Assembly (NCBI GenBank): GCA_003229755.1
Contig: QIFJ01000204.1
Location: 1-7,770, forward strand
Source: Pseudomonadota bacterium
Lineage (GTDB): Bacteria; BMS3Abin14
Direction of reading: 5' to 3'
Length of the DNA: 7,770 bases
Shown here: piece by piece, positions 5,993-7,770 of the stretch
How the letters are laid out: each line of letters begins with the position of its first letter
Position numbering within the stretch: the first letter of the stretch is position 1
The notes under the pieces: generated by a model
Databases searched by the model: none
Told to the model about the DNA's origin: nothing
The model's input: only the letters and a program-made list of their open reading frames with translations
Translations under genes and position numbers: made by a program

Positions 5993-6076
5993 AACAGTTC
6001 GCTTCCCCAATTAGTCAGTTGGATTAATGTATTGAATAGCAACATCTGGAGATAATCCCTCGGAAAAAATGGGAAT

Positions 6077-6083
6077 GAGGAGG
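6077..6083 (+). promoter_or_regulatory. Ribosome-binding site that sets the pfkB start
   Basis: GAGGAGG ends 6 nt before TTG at 6090, an ideal spacing. It lies inside the frame of the two upstream ATGs (6069 and 6075), which themselves have only poor sites (GGA at 6062-6064). This favours the TTG as the real start. Confidence 0.7.
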
Positions 6084-6089
6084 TACGGT

Positions 6090-7019
6090 TTGAAGAGGAT
6101 AATTACGGTTACAGTAAACCCTGCAGTAGACAAGTATGCATCTGTTCAGAAGATAGAACCGGACAGAAAGCTCAGGTGCACCCCCCCACGCTTCGAACCG
6201 GGTGGCGGGGGACTGAATGTCTCCAGAGCAATAATGAAGCTTGGCGGCACTTCAAGGGCCATCACGACTGCCGGCGGCGAAATGGGCAGAATGCTCCTTG
6301 AACTCCTGGAAGAGGAGGGCATTGAGACTTCTTCCACAGCTGTACAGGGACAGACAAGGGAAAATCTGACACTTTATGAGGAATCGACAGGGGAACAATT
6401 TCGTTTTGGAATGCCGGGGCCCTCAATTTCACGGGATGAATGGGAGATGCTTCTGGTTGAAGTGGAATCCGCAGAACTCGCTTCCGATTTTATTGTAGCA
6501 AGCGGAAGCCTGCCTCGGGGAGTGCCCGAAAATTTCTATTCAAGAATTGCGGAAATCGCCGGCAGGTCTGGTAGCAAAATGATCCTTGATACATCCGGAG
6601 CCGGACTCAAAATATCTCCAGGTGCGGGCATTTACATGATAAAGCCAAACAGGAATGAGCTTGAGCAGTTCGCCGGCGGGAAGTTGACGACTCTAAAGGA
6701 AATGGAATCAACAGCGTACGGATTGGTGCGCAATGCCAAGTGCCAGATCCTGGTGGTTTCCCTTGGCCCTGAAGGCGCATTGCTGGTAAGCGAAGAGGGA
6801 CCTGAGTGGATCAGCGGGCCCCAGGTTGAGACGATAAGCAGTATTGGAGCAGGAGACAGTATGGTGGCGGGAATAGTTATGAAGCTTGCTCAGGACCATC
6901 CGGTAAGAGAAGCAGTGAAATTTGGAGTAGCTTGCGGTGCGGCAGCGGTAATGACTCCCGGCTCCGAGTTGTGCAGGAAAGAAGATGCATTTAAACTGTA
7001 TAAGGGTATGCTATCATAA
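6090..7019 (+). CDS. pfkB: 6-phosphofructokinase II-type PfkB-family sugar kinase
   Basis: The protein is a ribokinase/PfkB-fold cytosolic kinase that phosphorylates fructose-6-phosphate (or a related sugar phosphate) with ATP in glycolysis. From the TTG start it is 309 residues, equal to E. coli Pfk-2, which it follows closely: KLRCTPPRFEPGGGGLNVSRAI near the N-terminus, ASGSLPRGVP and MIKPNRNEL in the middle, VVSLGPEGAL, and the ATP/catalytic motif IGAGDSM with Asp as base (residue 256 from TTG, 263 from the ATG at 6069). The KLRCT and FRFGMPGP stretches favour 6-phosphofructokinase II over 1-phosphofructokinase or tagatose-6-P kinase, but these relatives cannot be excluded. Start choice: TTG 6090 has GAGGAGG at 6 nt and gives the N-terminus MKRIITVTVNPAVD; the ATG at 6069 would add seven residues. 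The stop codon TAA forms the loop of the downstream terminator hairpin. Confidence 0.88.
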   Translation: MKRIITVTVNPAVDKYASVQKIEPDRKLRCTPPRFEPGGGGLNVSRAIMKLGGTSRAITTAGGEMGRMLLELLEEEGIETSSTAVQGQTRENLTLYEESTGEQFRFGMPGPSISRDEWEMLLVEVESAELASDFIVASGSLPRGVPENFYSRIAEIAGRSGSKMILDTSGAGLKISPGAGIYMIKPNRNELEQFAGGKLTTLKEMESTAYGLVRNAKCQILVVSLGPEGALLVSEEGPEWISGPQVETISSIGAGDSMVAGIVMKLAQDHPVREAVKFGVACGAAAVMTPGSELCRKEDAFKLYKGMLS

Positions 7020-7039
7020 TGATAGCATACCCTATTTAT
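7003..7039. terminator. Hairpin terminator between convergent pfkB and sixA
   Basis: A perfect 14-bp stem (7003-7016 with 7020-7033) has the pfkB stop TAA as its 3-nt loop and is followed by ATTTATT. It separates two convergent genes and probably acts in both directions, although the T-tracts are modest. It shares the 13-bp core TATCATAATGATA (7012-7024) with the terminator at 4861-4904. Confidence 0.8.
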
Positions 7040-7530
7040 TAGGGATCATCTCCCGAAGCTCTGCCCAGTTTGAGAGTCCCCGGGGAGATCATCCACTTCA
7101 GCAGCCAGTTTCCTGCGACTCCTTCCAGACATACCGCTGTAGCCACATCGAATTCCAGAAGCCCGACTTCAGGATTCCAGGTAAGAAGCAGAGATGCAAG
7201 CCTGGAAAGATGCGGCAGGTGTCCAACCAGCATTGTGTCCGTTTCCCGAACAGCAAGCCTTTCAGACCAGACATCTGGATTATCCATCGGATTCAGTCCA
7301 TCGCTCTGCATAACCTCAGGCGGTTTGGCCATAGTTCTAGCCAGGATAGCTGCAGTCTGGGCCGCCCTGGCCTTGCCGCTGTGGTGGATGATGCCGATTT
7401 CCATTTTGAAATTGGTGGTGATAAAGCTCGCCAGACGTTCAACTTCAAGGCCCCCTTTTTTCGACAAGGATCTCTTCGGGTCCTTTTCCCTGCTGAGAGC
7501 TTCACCGTGCCTTACAAGACAAAGTAGCAT
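7039..7530 (-). CDS. sixA: SixA-type phosphohistidine phosphatase
   Basis: This is a 163-residue histidine-phosphatase-superfamily protein, the usual SixA size. The catalytic RHG motif is LVRHGEA with R7-H8-G9, where H8 is the expected phospho-acceptor. HSGKARAAQTA (50-60) supplies the conserved Arg (R55), and LVGHLPHLSRL (101-111) the second catalytic His (H104). E. coli SixA removes phosphate from histidine of HPt or phosphotransfer proteins; the target here is unknown. No membrane segment or signal is present, so it should be cytosolic. The ATG at 7528-7530 has AGGA at 7533-7536 (plus-strand numbering), a short-spaced, weak site. It is convergent with pfkB through a shared hairpin. An ~80-bp palindrome lies 70 bp upstream of its start. 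Confidence 0.87.
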   Translation of the reverse strand: MLLCLVRHGEALSREKDPKRSLSKKGGLEVERLASFITTNFKMEIGIIHHSGKARAAQTAAILARTMAKPPEVMQSDGLNPMDNPDVWSERLAVRETDTMLVGHLPHLSRLASLLLTWNPEVGLLEFDVATAVCLEGVAGNWLLKWMISPGTLKLGRASGDDP

Positions 7531-7600
7531 TTTCCTGTACCCTTCCCAAAAAAACTTTTTCGGATCATCTCCAAATCAGGATGTGAGATTTCTATTCATA

Positions 7601-7680
7601 ATGCCGGGTTTTTGGGTGTAATCACTCGCCTTCGCAACCCCCTTTGAGCTTCGCTTCGTGATTCACCAAAACCCCGGCAT
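7601..7680. repeat. Imperfect ~80-bp palindrome (candidate MITE/REP-like element)
   Basis: The arms 7601-7625 and 7658-7680 are near-complementary: ATGCCGGG and CCCGGCAT at the outer ends, GTAATCAC and GTGATTCAC at the inner ends, with one or two mismatches or bulges. The 32-nt middle contains CTTCGC and GCTTCGC, able to form a small inner hairpin. It has no coding potential or T-run. Size and symmetry suggest a mobile palindromic element or a structured leader of sixA (minus strand), but copy number cannot be judged here. Confidence 0.65.
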
Positions 7681-7718
7681 GATTTGCATGTGGTTATCCA
7701 GGGTTATAAGTCATCCTA

Positions 7719-7759
7719 CAAAATCGAAATCATAATTGCTATACTCTCCCACGATTTTG
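7719..7759 (+). promoter_or_regulatory. -10-like box inside an 8-bp inverted repeat, leader of next gene
   Basis: TATACT at 7740-7745 resembles a -10 box. It is enclosed by an inverted repeat, CAAAATCG 7719-7726 and CGATTTTG 7752-7759, with a 25-nt spacer. No convincing -35 is visible. It may be a promoter/operator for the gene beginning beyond the window, inferred from position only. Confidence 0.3.
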
Positions 7760-7760
7760 A

Positions 7761-7767
7761 GAGGAGG
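7761..7767 (+). promoter_or_regulatory. Ribosome-binding site of a gene starting beyond the window
   Basis: GAGGAGG at 7761-7767 is a near-perfect Shine-Dalgarno with three bases left before the window ends. A start codon is expected within the next few bases on the plus strand. Nothing of the coding sequence is visible. Confidence 0.55.
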
Positions 7768-7770
7768 AAT

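Noticed and set aside
5941..6068. tRNA or small RNA in the transporter-pfkB spacer
   Set aside because: No cloverleaf arms, T-loop consensus or terminator could be found. The AT-rich composition is better explained by promoters.
6985..7621. Two long plus-strand open frames opposite sixA (about 180 codons each)
   Set aside because: The SixA motifs (RHG, GKARAAQTA, GHLPHL) are on the minus strand. The plus-strand translations show no family features, and one begins inside pfkB.

Overview
The window reads like chromosomal DNA of a Gram-negative, probably anaerobic bacterium of deltaproteobacterial (Desulfobacterota-like) character. This rests on the complex I (nuo) gene style, the c-di-GMP signalling genes (PilZ, CBS-PAS-GGDEF), a SixA phosphatase, and short tandem/palindromic junk between genes. 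No marker gene fixes the taxon, so treat it as a moderate inference.

Layout: (1) bases 2-1673 hold the end of a nuo operon, the NuoM C-terminus followed by nuoN, which is broken by a perfect 7-bp tandem duplication. (2) 1674-1912 is a repeat-rich spacer with a direct repeat pair, a hairpin and a four-unit heptamer array. (3) On the minus strand lie a class I SAM methyltransferase (1913-2500) and a single-domain PilZ protein (2566-2904). (4) Divergent from PilZ is a diguanylate cyclase with four CBS motifs, a PAS-like domain and GGDEF (3191-4838). It is also split by a perfect 7-bp tandem duplication, and a 36-codon candidate small ORF abuts its start. A strong hairpin terminator closes this unit. 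(5) A CDF-type metal transporter (minus strand, 4933-5874) is divergent from a PfkB-type 6-phosphofructokinase (about 6090-7019). That gene converges on a sixA-like phosphohistidine phosphatase (minus strand, 7039-7530), with a hairpin terminator at the junction. (6) 7531-7770 holds an ~80-bp imperfect palindrome and the leader and ribosome-binding site of a gene that starts just past the window.

The genes do not form one pathway. The coherent functional pair is the divergent PilZ receptor and CBS-PAS-GGDEF enzyme: c-di-GMP made by the cyclase under nucleotide (CBS) and PAS control could be read by PilZ. The most striking signal is that two unrelated genes 3.4 kb apart each carry an exact 7-bp tandem duplication, with no extra junction homology, that shifts the frame at a conserved site. 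In both, deleting one copy restores a family-typical protein (NuoN 489 aa; cyclase 546 aa). With the heptamer array at 1886-1913 this points either to a shared 7-bp duplication process (mutational or phase-variable) or to a recurrent assembly artefact.
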